64,000 bases of DNA, from contig NZ_CP060131.1 of NCBI RefSeq assembly GCF_014235185.1, forward strand, positions 4,843,501 through 4,907,500. The letters are read 5' to 3'. Positions within the stretch are counted from its first letter, which is position 1; every line of letters starts with the position of its first letter. The DNA is from Pseudonocardia petroleophila. GTDB lineage: Bacteria; Actinomycetota; Actinomycetes; Mycobacteriales; Pseudonocardiaceae. This document shows positions 49,945-60,736 of this stretch, piece by piece. A program made the translations under genes and the position numbers. Under the pieces are notes generated by a model. It did no database searches. It saw nothing but the letters and a program-made list of their open reading frames with translations, and was not told the DNA's origin.

Positions 49945-50673
49945 GTGATCGCGCCCGTCTCCCCCACCGCCCCCGACCTGCCGCGGCCGCACCTGATGCG
50001 CCAGCGCTGGTCCGACGTCGGGTTCCTGCACTGGGCGATCGACCCCGCGGCCGTGGCGCACCTGTACCCGCCCGGCGTCCGCCCGGACGTCATCGACGGG
50101 CGGACCTACGTCGGGCTGGTGCCGTTCCGGATGGTCGGGGCCGGGTTCGCGCACGGGCCCGGGGTGCCGTGGGCGGGCACGTTCCTGGAGGCGAACGTGC
50201 GGCTCTACTCGGTCGACGAGCGCGGGCGCCGCGGCGTGCTGTTCCTCAGCCTCGACACCGACCGCGCGGTGATCGTCGCCGGGGCGCGGACGGTGTTCGG
50301 GCTGCCCTACCGGTGGGCGCGGATGCGGTACCGCGCCGAGGGCGGCGTCCACCGCTACGCGGCACGCCTGCGGTGGCCCGGCGCGACCGCGGAGAGCCGG
50401 ATCGGGCTGCGTCCCGGCGCCCCGGCCCCCGACGGGGAGCTGGAGCGGTTCCTCACCGCCCGGTGGGGCCTGCACGTCGCCCACCTCGGCCGGACCCTGC
50501 ACGTCCGCAACGCCCACCCGCCGTGGCCGCTGCGCACCGCGGAGGTGACCGAGCTCGACGACGGGCTGGTCGCGTCCGTCGGACTGGGTCACCTCGTGTC
50601 GGGGCCCCCCGACCACGTCCTGTTCAGCGACGGTGTGCCGGTCTCCTTCGGCACCCCCACGCGCGTGCGGTGA
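49945..50673 (+). CDS. DUF2071 (YqjF family) protein
   Basis: A 242-residue soluble protein: MRQRWSDVGFLHWAIDPAAV, AHLYPPGVRPDVIDGRTYVG, LVPFRMVGAGFAHGPGVPWA with GTFLEANVRLYSVDERGRRG, and ARTVFGLPYRWARMRYRAEG. This is the DUF2071/YqjF family of unknown function, related in fold to acetoacetate decarboxylase. GTG start. It ends one base before the convergent GntR gene, so the two transcripts overlap in their untranslated regions. Confidence 0.86.
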   Translation: MIAPVSPTAPDLPRPHLMRQRWSDVGFLHWAIDPAAVAHLYPPGVRPDVIDGRTYVGLVPFRMVGAGFAHGPGVPWAGTFLEANVRLYSVDERGRRGVLFLSLDTDRAVIVAGARTVFGLPYRWARMRYRAEGGVHRYAARLRWPGATAESRIGLRPGAPAPDGELERFLTARWGLHVAHLGRTLHVRNAHPPWPLRTAEVTELDDGLVASVGLGHLVSGPPDHVLFSDGVPVSFGTPTRVR

Positions 50674-50674
50674 C

Positions 50675-51418
50675 TCAGCTGGAGAGCGTCAGCTCGAAGG
50701 AGTAGCGGCTGGCCCGGTAGACGTGCGAGCCGTACTCCACCGCCCGCCCGGACTCGTCCCAGGCCGTGCGGACCATCGTCAGCATCGGGGCACCGCGGGG
50801 GTCGCCGAGCTGGCGGGCCTCGGCGGCGGTGGCCGCCTTCGCCCCGACGGTCTGGCTGGCCATGCGCGGCACGTGCCCGGCCGCGCGCAGCAGCTCGTAG
50901 AGGCCGCGCTCGGCGAGGTCGTCCTCGGTCAGCGCGAGCAGGTCGAGCGGCACGGCGTTGTGCATGATCGCCAGCGGCTCGCCGCCGGAGTGGCGCAGCC
51001 GCTCGATCCAGGTGATGTCGAGCCCGCCGGGCACGCCGAGGGCCTCGGCGACGTGGTCGGGAGCGCGGCGGACCTCCACGAGCAGCACGTCGGTGCGCGG
51101 CGACTGCCCGTTCTTGACCAGGTCGTCGTACAGGCTCGTCAGCTCGACCGGCCGGCGGACCTTGGGATGCACGATCTGCGTCCCGATCCCCCGGCGGCGC
51201 ACCAGCATGCCGCGCTCGACGAGGTAGGCGATCGCCCGGCGCATGGTGGGCCGCGACACACCGAGCCGCTCGGCGAGCTCCACCTCGTTCTCCAGCCGGC
51301 TCCCGACGGCCAGCTCGCCGTCCTCGATGAGCTGCTGCAGACGCGTCGCGACCTGGAAGTACAGCGGCACGGGGCTCGTCCGGTCCAGCGGGACGTCGGG
51401 AACCGTGCGCTCCACCAT
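50675..51418 (-). CDS. GntR/HutC family repressor, probable inositol regulator
   Basis: A 247-residue protein with an N-terminal GntR winged helix (about 14-80: PLYFQVATRLQQLIEDGELA, RLENEVELAERLGVSRPTMR, RAIAYLVERGMLVRRRGIGT) and a C-terminal UTRA effector domain (about 95-245, with DITWIERLRHSGGEPLAIMH). It is divergent from iolC and is the only regulator next to the inositol operon. ATG 51418 has a GGAGG ribosome site 8 bases upstream, and the dyad CTTTGT-TAGT-ACAAAG overlaps the end of that region. The expected inducer is an inositol-derived phosphate or keto sugar; that is inference. Confidence 0.87.
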   Translation of the reverse strand: MVERTVPDVPLDRTSPVPLYFQVATRLQQLIEDGELAVGSRLENEVELAERLGVSRPTMRRAIAYLVERGMLVRRRGIGTQIVHPKVRRPVELTSLYDDLVKNGQSPRTDVLLVEVRRAPDHVAEALGVPGGLDITWIERLRHSGGEPLAIMHNAVPLDLLALTEDDLAERGLYELLRAAGHVPRMASQTVGAKAATAAEARQLGDPRGAPMLTMVRTAWDESGRAVEYGSHVYRASRYSFELTLSS

Positions 51419-51429
51419 TCCGTGACCTC

Positions 51430-51445
51430 CTTTGTTAGTACAAAG
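51430..51445. promoter_or_regulatory. operator CTTTGT-TAGT-ACAAAG between GntR and iolC
   Basis: A perfect 6-4-6 dyad in an unusually AT-rich stretch, 12 bases from the GntR start codon and 90 bases from iolC. It overlaps the untranslated leader of the GntR message and abuts the -35 of the iol promoter, so one bound dimer could repress both directions. Confidence 0.6.
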
Positions 51446-51447
51446 TG

Positions 51448-51476
51448 TTGACCTAATCTTTTCGTGAGAGTACACC
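51448..51476 (+). promoter_or_regulatory. predicted promoter of the inositol operon
   Basis: TTGACC (51448-51453) and TACACC (51471-51476) are 17 bases apart, immediately downstream of the dyad. The -10 is weak. The message would have a leader of about 50 bases before ATG 51535, containing a 10-base direct repeat GCCAGATCGA at 51493 and 51509. Confidence 0.4.
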
Positions 51477-51534
51477 TGACCCGGCGCGAGGAGCCAGATC
51501 GACCGGCAGCCAGATCGAGCGACGAGGGAGTCGG

Positions 51535-52515
51535 ATGCCAGGCCAGGAGAGCACCGCGGCGGAGGTGCTGACGATGGGACGCATCGGCGTCGACGTCTAC
51601 CCGCTGCAGACCGGCGTCTCGCTGCGCGAGGTGACGACGTTCGGCAAGTACCTCGGCGGCAGCGCGACGAACGTCGCGGTGGCCGCGGCGCGGCACGGCC
51701 GGCGCAGCGCGGTGATCACCCGCACCGGCGACGACCCGTTCGGCGAGTTCCTGCACGACGCGCTGCGCGGCTTCGGCGTCGACGACCGACACGTCACCGC
51801 CGTGCCCGGCCTGCCGACGCCGGTGGTGTTCTGCGAGATCTTCCCGCCCGACGACTTCCCGCTCTACTTCTACGGCCGCGACCCCGCCCCCGACCTGGTG
51901 ATCCGGCCCGAGGAGCTCGACCTCGACGCCGTGCGCGCCGCCGACGTGTTCTGGGTGACGGTCACCGGCCTGTCCCGTGAGCCCAGCCGCTCGGCGACCC
52001 TGGCCGCGCTGGAGGCCCGGGCCGGGCGCGGGACCACCGTCCTGGACCTGGACTACCGCCCGATGTTCTGGGAGTCCCGAGAGGAGGCCCGGCACTGGGT
52101 CCGGCAGGCCCTCCCCCACGTCGACGTCGCCGTCGGCAACCTCGACGAGTGCGACACCGCGGTCGGCGAGCGCGAGCCCCGGGCCGCGGCCCGGGCGCTG
52201 CACGCCGCCGGGGTCGGGCTCGCCGTGGTCAAGCAGGGCCCGGCGGGCGTGCTCGCCTCCGAGGCGTCCGGGGATGGCGGCACGACGCAGGTCGAGGTGC
52301 CGCCGGTGCCGGTCGAGGTCGTCAACGGGCTCGGCGCGGGCGACGCGTTCGGCGGGGCGCTGTGCCACGCGCTGCTGTCCGGCTGGGACCTGGAGCGGTC
52401 GATGCGCTTCTGCAACGCGGCCGGCTCGATCGTCGCGGGCCGCCTGGCCTGCGCCGACGCCATGCCGACCTCCGCGGAGATCGACGAGATGCTGAGGGAG
52501 ACCGTCGGTGCGTGA
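51535..52515 (+). CDS. iolC: 5-dehydro-2-deoxygluconokinase
   Basis: A 326-residue PfkB-type sugar kinase: GRIGVDVYPLQTGVSLREVT, the substrate loop FGKYLGGSATNVAVAAARHG, and the catalytic motif NGLGAGDAFGGALCHALLSG (Asp near residue 268). IolC phosphorylates 2-deoxy-5-keto-D-gluconate in inositol breakdown. The N-terminal LTMGRIGVDVYPLQ matches IolC rather than other PfkB enzymes. First gene of the iol operon; it overlaps the next by eight bases. ATG 51535 with GAGGGAG upstream. Confidence 0.93.
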   Translation: MPGQESTAAEVLTMGRIGVDVYPLQTGVSLREVTTFGKYLGGSATNVAVAAARHGRRSAVITRTGDDPFGEFLHDALRGFGVDDRHVTAVPGLPTPVVFCEIFPPDDFPLYFYGRDPAPDLVIRPEELDLDAVRAADVFWVTVTGLSREPSRSATLAALEARAGRGTTVLDLDYRPMFWESREEARHWVRQALPHVDVAVGNLDECDTAVGEREPRAAARALHAAGVGLAVVKQGPAGVLASEASGDGGTTQVEVPPVPVEVVNGLGAGDAFGGALCHALLSGWDLERSMRFCNAAGSIVAGRLACADAMPTSAEIDEMLRETVGA

Positions 52516-53383
52516 AGAGGACCTGCGCACGCTGGTGGAGACCCGCGTGCACCGCCCCGGCGCGGTCGCCGACGCGGCCGCCGCGCGCGTGCGCCCGGCG
52601 TCGCTGCTCGGGGACCACGGCCGGCTGATGATGATCGCCGCCGACCACCCCGCCCGCGGCGCGCTGCGCGCCGGGGACCGGGCGATGGCGATGGGCGACC
52701 GCGCCGACCTGCTCGACCGGCTCGTCCTCGCCCTGTCGCGCCCCGGCGTCAACGGCGTGCTCGGCACCCCCGACGTCCTGGAGGACCTGCTGCTGCTCGG
52801 CGCGCTCGACGGCAAGGTCGTCGTCGGGTCGATGAACCGCGGCGGCCTGGCCGGCACGGCCTTCGAGATCGACGACCGGTTCACCGCCTACGACGCCTCC
52901 GGGATCGCCGCGAGCGGGTACGAGGGCGGCAAGATGCTCACCCGCATCGACGCCGAGGACCCCGCCACCGTCGTCACGCTGGAGGCGTGCGCGCGGGCCG
53001 TCTCCGACCTGGCCGGGCACGGGCTCATGGCGATGGTCGAGCCGTTCGTCTCCCACCGCGTCGACGGCCGGGTGCGCAACGAGCTCACCGCCGACGCCAT
53101 GGCCCGGGCGATGACCGTCGCCGCCGGGCTGGGCCGGACCTCGGCGCACACCTGGCTGAAGGTGCCGATCGTCGAGGAGATGGAGCGGGCGATGGCCGCG
53201 ACGACCCTGCCCGCGGTGATCCTCGGCGGGGAGGTCTCCGCCGACCCGGACCGCGCGTTCGCCGACTGGAGCAAGGCGCTCGCCCTGCCCACGGTGCAGG
53301 GACTGGTGATCGGCCGGTCGCTGCTCTACCCGGCCGACGACGACGTCGCCGCCGCCGTCGACACCGCGGTGGGTCTGCTGTGA
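52508..53383 (+). CDS. Cgl0159-type aldolase (IolJ-like function)
   Basis: A 291-residue (beta/alpha)8 protein of the Cgl0159 family: LLGDHGRLMMIAADHPARGA, VVVGSMNRGGLAGTAFEIDD, GGKMLTRIDAEDPATVVTLE, HTWLKVPIVEEMERAMAATT and VILGGEVSADPDRAFADWSK. In actinobacterial inositol operons this family occupies the place of IolJ, cleaving 2-deoxy-5-keto-gluconate 6-phosphate to malonate semialdehyde and dihydroxyacetone phosphate. The Schiff-base lysine is probably in TWLKVPIVEE. GTG start; its place between iolC and iolB supports the role. Confidence 0.87.
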   Translation: MREEDLRTLVETRVHRPGAVADAAAARVRPASLLGDHGRLMMIAADHPARGALRAGDRAMAMGDRADLLDRLVLALSRPGVNGVLGTPDVLEDLLLLGALDGKVVVGSMNRGGLAGTAFEIDDRFTAYDASGIAASGYEGGKMLTRIDAEDPATVVTLEACARAVSDLAGHGLMAMVEPFVSHRVDGRVRNELTADAMARAMTVAAGLGRTSAHTWLKVPIVEEMERAMAATTLPAVILGGEVSADPDRAFADWSKALALPTVQGLVIGRSLLYPADDDVAAAVDTAVGLL

Positions 53384-54237
53384 GCGTGATCCGGGCCGGG
53401 GAGAGCGCCGAGGGGGCGTTCTCGCTGGTCGTGACCCCGGCGAGCGCCGGGTGGGAGTACAGCTCGCTGCGGGTGCTCGCCCTCGACCCCGGCGGGAGCG
53501 CCACCTTCGACACCGGCGAGGACGAGACGATCGTGCTCCCGCTGACGGGGAGCTGCGTCGTGGAGTGCGACGGGGAGCGCTTCGAGCTGGTCGGCCGCGA
53601 CGACGTGTTCAGCCGCGTCACGGACTTCGCCTACGCCCCGCGCGACGCGCAGGTGACGGTGACCAGCGCGGGCGGGGGCCGGTTCGCCCTGCCCGCCGCC
53701 CGCGCGACGCGCCGCCTCGCGGCCCGCTACGGGCCCGCCGAGGGCGTGTCGGTGGAGCTGCGCGGGGCCGGGCAGGCGAGCCGGCAGGTCAACAACTTCT
53801 GCATGCCCGGCACGTTCGACGCCGACGCGCTGATCGCCGTCGAGGTGCTGACGCCGGGCGCCAACTGGTCGTCGTTCCCCCCGCACAAGCACGACGAGGA
53901 GCGCGAGGGCGAGTCGGTGCTGGAGGAGATCTACTACTTCGAGGTGGCGAACGGTGGTCCCGGCTACCAGCGCGTCTCGACCTCGGGCCCCGGCCGCGAG
54001 ATCGACGTCTGCGCCGAGGTCCGCTCCGGCGACACCGTCCTCATCCCGCACGGCTGGCACGGCCCGTCGATGGCCACCCCCGGCTACGACCTCTACTACC
54101 TCAACGTCATGGCCGGCCCCGGCGACGAGCGGGCCTGGCGGATCTGCGACCACCCCGACCACGCGTGGGTCCGCGGCACCTGGGACGCCGAGGCGATCGA
54201 CCCCCGGCTCCCCCTGACCACCACGGAGGCGAAGTGA
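53380..54237 (+). CDS. iolB: 5-deoxy-glucuronate isomerase
   Basis: A 285-residue bicupin protein. Metal-binding residues are visible in WSSFPPHKHDEEREGESVLE followed by EIYYFEV, and in IPHGWHGPSMATPGYDLYYL with NVMAGPGDERAW. IolB isomerises 5-deoxy-glucuronate, produced by IolD, to 2-deoxy-5-keto-gluconate. GTG 53380 overlaps the preceding stop, and the stop overlaps iolD (GTGA), so the chain of translational coupling continues. Confidence 0.94.
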   Translation: MSVIRAGESAEGAFSLVVTPASAGWEYSSLRVLALDPGGSATFDTGEDETIVLPLTGSCVVECDGERFELVGRDDVFSRVTDFAYAPRDAQVTVTSAGGGRFALPAARATRRLAARYGPAEGVSVELRGAGQASRQVNNFCMPGTFDADALIAVEVLTPGANWSSFPPHKHDEEREGESVLEEIYYFEVANGGPGYQRVSTSGPGREIDVCAEVRSGDTVLIPHGWHGPSMATPGYDLYYLNVMAGPGDERAWRICDHPDHAWVRGTWDAEAIDPRLPLTTTEAK

Positions 54238-56086
54238 GACTGACCGTCGCCCAGGCCGTCGTGCGGTTCCTGGCCAACCAGTACTCCGAGCGCGACGGCG
54301 TCGAGCAGCGACTGGTGCCGGGGATGTTCGGCATCTTCGGCCACGGCAACGTCGCGGGGATCGGGCAGGCGCTGCTCGAGGTCGCCGACAGCGGTGACCT
54401 CCCCTACCACCTGGCCCGCAACGAGCAGGGCATGGTCCACTCCGCCGTCGGCTACGCCCGGATGCGCGACCGCACCCAGTTCCTGGCCTGCACCGCGAGC
54501 ATCGGCCCCGGCTCCACCAACATGCTCACCGGCGCCGCGCTCGCCACCACCAACCGCATCCCGGTCCTGCTGCTGCCCTCCGACGTGTTCGCGACCCGCG
54601 TCGCGAGCCCGGTGCTGCAGGAGCTGGAGCGCGCCGACGGCTACGACGTCTCCGTCAACGACGCGTTCCGCCCGCTGTCGGTGTTCTTCGACCGCGTGTG
54701 GCGCCCCGAGCAGCTCCCCGCGGCGCTGCTCGGCGCGATGCGGGCGCTGACCGACCCGGCCCAGACCGGCGCGGCGACGATCGCGCTCCCCCAGGACGTG
54801 CAGGCCGAGGCGCACGACTGGCCCGACGAGCTGTTCGCGAGGCGCGTCTGGCACCTGGCCCGCCCGGTGCCCGAGCCCGCCGCGCTCGCCCGCGCCGCCG
54901 CGGTCATCCGCTCCGCACGGCGACCGCTGCTCGTCGCGGGCGGGGGCGTGCACTACTCGCAGGCCTCCGACGCGCTCGCCCGCTTCGCCGAGGCCACCGG
55001 CATCCCGGTCGCCGACACCCAGGCCGGCAAGGGTGCGCTGCTGCACGACCACCCGCAGGCCGTGGGCGGCGTCGGGTCCACCGGTTCCCCCGTCGCCAAC
55101 GGGCTCGCCCGCACCGCCGACGTCGTGATCGGCGTCGGCACCCGGTGGTCGGACTTCACCACCGCCTCGCGCAGCGCGTTCCAGGACCCGGACGTCCGGT
55201 TCGTCAACCTCAACGTCGCCTCCCTCGACGCCGCCAAGCACGCCGGGGAGATGCTGCTGGCCGACGCGCGGGAGGGGCTCGACGCGCTCACCGGCGCGCT
55301 CGCCGGGCGGCGCTGGGACATCACGTGGGACGCGGGCCCCTGGAACGCCGAGGTCGACCGCGCGTTCCACCTCGGGCACTCCCCGCTCCCGGCGCAGACC
55401 GAGGTGCTCGGCGCCCTCAACGAGGGGATCGACGCCCGCGACGTCGTCGTGCAGGCGGCCGGGTCCATGCCCGGTGACCTGCAGATGCTCTGGCGCGCGC
55501 GGGACCGCAAGGGCTACCACGTCGAGTACGCCTACTCCTGCATGGGCTACGAGATCGCCGGCGCGCTGGGCGTGAAGATGGCCGCTCCCGAGCGCGAGGT
55601 CTGGGCCCTGGTCGGCGACGGCTCCTACCTGATGATGGCGAGCGAGATCGTCACCGCGGTGTCGGAGGGCATCAAGCTCAACCTGGTGATCGTCCAGAAC
55701 CACGGGTTCGCCTCGATCGGCGCGCTGTCGGAGTCGCTGGGCTCGCAGCGCTTCGGCACCGCCTACCGCTACCGCGGCGGCTCCGGCCGCCTCGACGGCG
55801 ACGTCCTGCCCGTCGACCTCGCCGCCAACGCCGAGAGCCTCGGCGCCGACGTCATCCGCGTCCGCACGATCGCGGAGTTCCGCGACGCGGTCAAGCAGAG
55901 CCGGGCGGCGACCCGCACCACCGCGATCCACGTCGAGACCGACCCGCTCGCCCCGGTGCCCGACCCCGACAGCTGGTGGGACGTCCCGGTCGCCGAGGTC
56001 TCGGAGCTCGACAGCACCCGCCACGCCCGCACGACCTACGACGAGCGCAAGCGCGACCAGCGCCCCCTGATCGGAAGGAACGCACC

Positions 56087-56090
<4 letters not shown>
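54234..56090 (+). CDS. iolD: 3D-trihydroxycyclohexane-1,2-dione hydrolase
   Basis: A 618-residue ThDP-dependent hydrolase: RLTVAQAVVRFLANQYSERD, FGIFGHGNVAGIGQALLEVA, the Pyr-domain Glu in YHLARNEQGMVHSAVGYARM, and the PP motif GDGSYLMMASEIVTAVSEGI with IVQNHGFASIGALS. IolD opens the ring of the dione to give 5-deoxy-glucuronate. Length and motifs are complete. GTG start overlaps iolB; the stop overlaps mmsA (GTGA). Confidence 0.95.
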
Positions 56091-57583
<1,493 letters not shown>

Positions 57584-57612
57584 TCACCCCGTCAACACAA
57601 AGGATCACACCG

Positions 57613-58593
57613 ATGAAACTCCGCAAGGGCGTCGTCGTGGCCGCCTCGGCCGCACTGCTCCTCGCCGCCGGCTGCAGCGGCACCGGCCAGGCCCCGTCCG
57701 CCGAGAGCGCGGGCGGCGGTGGCGGTACCTACGGGTACAACTTCACCGTCGTCACGCACGGCGCCGCGGGTGACACGTTCTGGGACGTCGTGAAGAAGGG
57801 CGCCGAGCAGGCCGGCACCGACGAGGGCGTCACGGTGACCTACCGCGACAGCAACGGCGACCCGGCCCGGCAGTCGCAGCTCATCGACGCCGCCGTGAAC
57901 GAGGGCGTCGACGGCATCGTGGTCTCGATGGCCAACCCGGACGCGCTCCGGTCGTCGATCGAGGCCGCGGAGGCCAAGGGCATCCCGGTCATCACGATCA
58001 ACTCCGGACAGGACCGGTCGGCGGAGTTCGGCGCACTCGCGCACGTCGGCCAGGACGAGGGCATCGCCGGGCGCGGGGCCGGCGAGCAGATGGCGGCGGC
58101 CGGCGTGACCAAGGCGCTGTGCGTCATCCAGGAGGCCGGCAACATCGGTCTCGAGCAGCGCTGCGCGGGCTTCGCGGAGGGCCTCGGCGGCTCGGTGGAG
58201 AACCTGCAGGTCGAGAACAGCAACCCGACGGGCGCGCAGGCGACCATCCGGGCGAAGCTGCAGTCCGACCCGTCGATCAACGGCGTCCTGACGCTCGGCC
58301 CGGTCATCGGCGCCGTCGCGATCAACGCGGTCGCGGAGTCCGGCTCGAGCGCCCAGCTCGCCACGTTCGACCTCAACGGCGACGTCACCCAGGCCATCGC
58401 CGACGGCACGATGCTCTTCGCCGTGGACCAGCAGCAGTACACGCAGGGCTACCTGCCGATCGTGATGCTGACGCTGTACAAGTCCAACCTCAACACCATC
58501 GGCGGCGGGCAGCCGGTCCTCACCGGACCCGGCTACGTCACGCGCGAGAACGCCGCTCAGGTCCAGGACCTGGCCACGCAGGGCACCCGCTAG
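57613..58593 (+). CDS. sugar/inositol ABC transporter substrate-binding lipoprotein
   Basis: A 326-residue periplasmic-binding-protein type I (RbsB-like) lipoprotein. The signal MKLRKGVVVAASAALLLAAG ends at the lipobox Cys21, and a Gly/Ser linker follows. The domain has YNFTVVTHGAAGDTFWDVVK, AVNEGVDGIVVSMANPDALR, GIPVITINSGQDRS and FAVDQQQYTQGYLP. It captures a sugar or, in this context, myo-inositol. AAAGGA lies in front of ATG 57613. A 13-bp hairpin follows the stop, which probably raises its level relative to the permease. Confidence 0.9.
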   Translation: MKLRKGVVVAASAALLLAAGCSGTGQAPSAESAGGGGGTYGYNFTVVTHGAAGDTFWDVVKKGAEQAGTDEGVTVTYRDSNGDPARQSQLIDAAVNEGVDGIVVSMANPDALRSSIEAAEAKGIPVITINSGQDRSAEFGALAHVGQDEGIAGRGAGEQMAAAGVTKALCVIQEAGNIGLEQRCAGFAEGLGGSVENLQVENSNPTGAQATIRAKLQSDPSINGVLTLGPVIGAVAINAVAESGSSAQLATFDLNGDVTQAIADGTMLFAVDQQQYTQGYLPIVMLTLYKSNLNTIGGGQPVLTGPGYVTRENAAQVQDLATQGTR

Positions 58594-58602
58594 CAGGCCT
58601 CC

Positions 58603-58632
58603 GGAGGGGGCCGGACCGCTCCGGCCCCCTCC
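58603..58632 (+). terminator. intra-operon hairpin after the binding-protein gene
   Basis: GGAGGGGGCCGGA pairs perfectly with TCCGGCCCCCTCC around the loop CCGC, nine bases past the stop codon. It probably works as partial terminator or 3' stabiliser, because the permease gene follows 21 bases later on the same strand. Confidence 0.75.
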
Positions 58633-58653
58633 CCTGGAACCCGGAGCACACTC

Positions 58654-59715
58654 ATGACCACGACCCTGAACCCGACCCCGCCCGCCCCTCCCGACACCGA
58701 CGAGCGGGTGGCCCGCGTCGGGCTGCTGCGGCGGCTCGTCCTGCGCCCCGAGATCGGCTCGCTGATCGGCGCGGTGATCCTGTTCGTGCTGTTCGCGGTG
58801 TCCTCGACGCAGTTCTACTCGCTCGCCGGCATCTCGAACTGGCTCGACCCCGCGTCGCTGTTCGGCATCATGGCCGTCGCGGTGGCGATGCTGATGATCG
58901 GCGGCCACTTCGACCTGTCCGCGGGCGTCCTGACCGGCACCGCCGGCCTCGCCACCGCCGTGATGACGACCCAGTGGGGCCTCAACATCTGGGTCGCGCT
59001 GCTGGTGTCGCTGGTGATCTGCCTGGGCGTCGGCTTCGTCAACGGCTACCTGGTGACGCGCACGGGGCTGCCCAGCTTCATCATCACCCTCGCCACCTTC
59101 CTCATGCTGCAGGGCCTCAACCTCGCCGTCACCAAGCTGATCACCGGCACGGTGTCGGTGGGCGGGATGGCGCAGGTGCCCTTCTTCGACACCGTGCGGC
59201 CGCTGTTCGCCAGCCGGATCAACGTCCTCGGGGTCGACTTCAAGATCCAGATCCTGTGGTGGGTCCTGGTCGTCGCGATCGGCGCCTGGGTGCTGGCCAA
59301 GACCCGGTTCGGCAACTGGACCTTCGCCGTCGGCGGTGACCCGGTCGCCAGCCGCAACATCGGCGTCCCCGCGGCCCGCACCACGATCACCCTGTTCATG
59401 GGCGTCGGGGCCTGCGCGTGGCTCGTCGGGTCGCTGAAGCTGATGGAGCAGACCTCGGTCCAGACCAGCCAGGGCTTCGGCGAGGAGCTGATCTACATCG
59501 TCGCCGCGGTGATCGGCGGCTGCCTGCTCACCGGCGGGTACGGGTCGGTGATCGGGGCCGCCATCGGCGCGCTGATCTTCGGCATGACCAGTCAGGGGAT
59601 CGTCTACGCCGGCCTCGACAGCGACTGGTTCAAGTTCTTCCTCGGGGCGATGCTGCTGCTCGCGGTGCTCGCCAACCAGTACGTCCGCCGGTACGCCGAG
59701 CGGAGCGGGAGGTAG
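58654..59715 (+). CDS. sugar/inositol ABC transporter permease
   Basis: A 353-residue RbsC-like permease with eight to ten helices. MLMIGGHFDLSAGVLTGTAG, VGFVNGYLVTRTGLPSFIIT, GNWTFAVGGDPVASRNIGVP and the EAA-like loop, and QGFGEELIYIVAAVIGGCLL match sugar-type permeases of the CUT2 class. The short N-terminal Pro-rich extension is cytoplasmic. It works with the upstream binding protein and the downstream ATPase; ATG 58654. Confidence 0.9.
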   Translation: MTTTLNPTPPAPPDTDERVARVGLLRRLVLRPEIGSLIGAVILFVLFAVSSTQFYSLAGISNWLDPASLFGIMAVAVAMLMIGGHFDLSAGVLTGTAGLATAVMTTQWGLNIWVALLVSLVICLGVGFVNGYLVTRTGLPSFIITLATFLMLQGLNLAVTKLITGTVSVGGMAQVPFFDTVRPLFASRINVLGVDFKIQILWWVLVVAIGAWVLAKTRFGNWTFAVGGDPVASRNIGVPAARTTITLFMGVGACAWLVGSLKLMEQTSVQTSQGFGEELIYIVAAVIGGCLLTGGYGSVIGAAIGALIFGMTSQGIVYAGLDSDWFKFFLGAMLLLAVLANQYVRRYAERSGR

Positions 59716-59717
59716 CG

Positions 59718-60605
<888 letters not shown>

Positions 60606-60622
60606 CCCCCGAGAGGACCGCA

Positions 60623-60736
60623 GTGACCATCACCGTCGGCGTCATCGATGCGGGCGCGACCGGGCGGGACCACGTCCGCCGGTCGTCCCGCGTCCTGTCG
60701 GGGGGCCGCCCCGCCCTCGACGGGGGTGCGGTGTGA
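60623..60736 (+). pseudogene. remnant of inositol 2-dehydrogenase gene (iolG), 37 codons
   Basis: A GTG-TGA frame with the N-terminus of an IolG-type Gfo/Idh dehydrogenase: VTITVGVIDAGATGRDHVRR, then SSRVLSGGRPALDGGAV. The family begins TVGVIGxGxxGxDHxRR with a GxGxxG dinucleotide motif; here the first glycine is Asp (IDAGATG), and everything after about residue 29 is lost. The stop still overlaps the next gene's GTG, so an in-frame internal deletion of about 300 codons is likely. It lies where iolG would be expected, after the ABC ATPase gene. It cannot be a functional enzyme. Confidence 0.72.
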
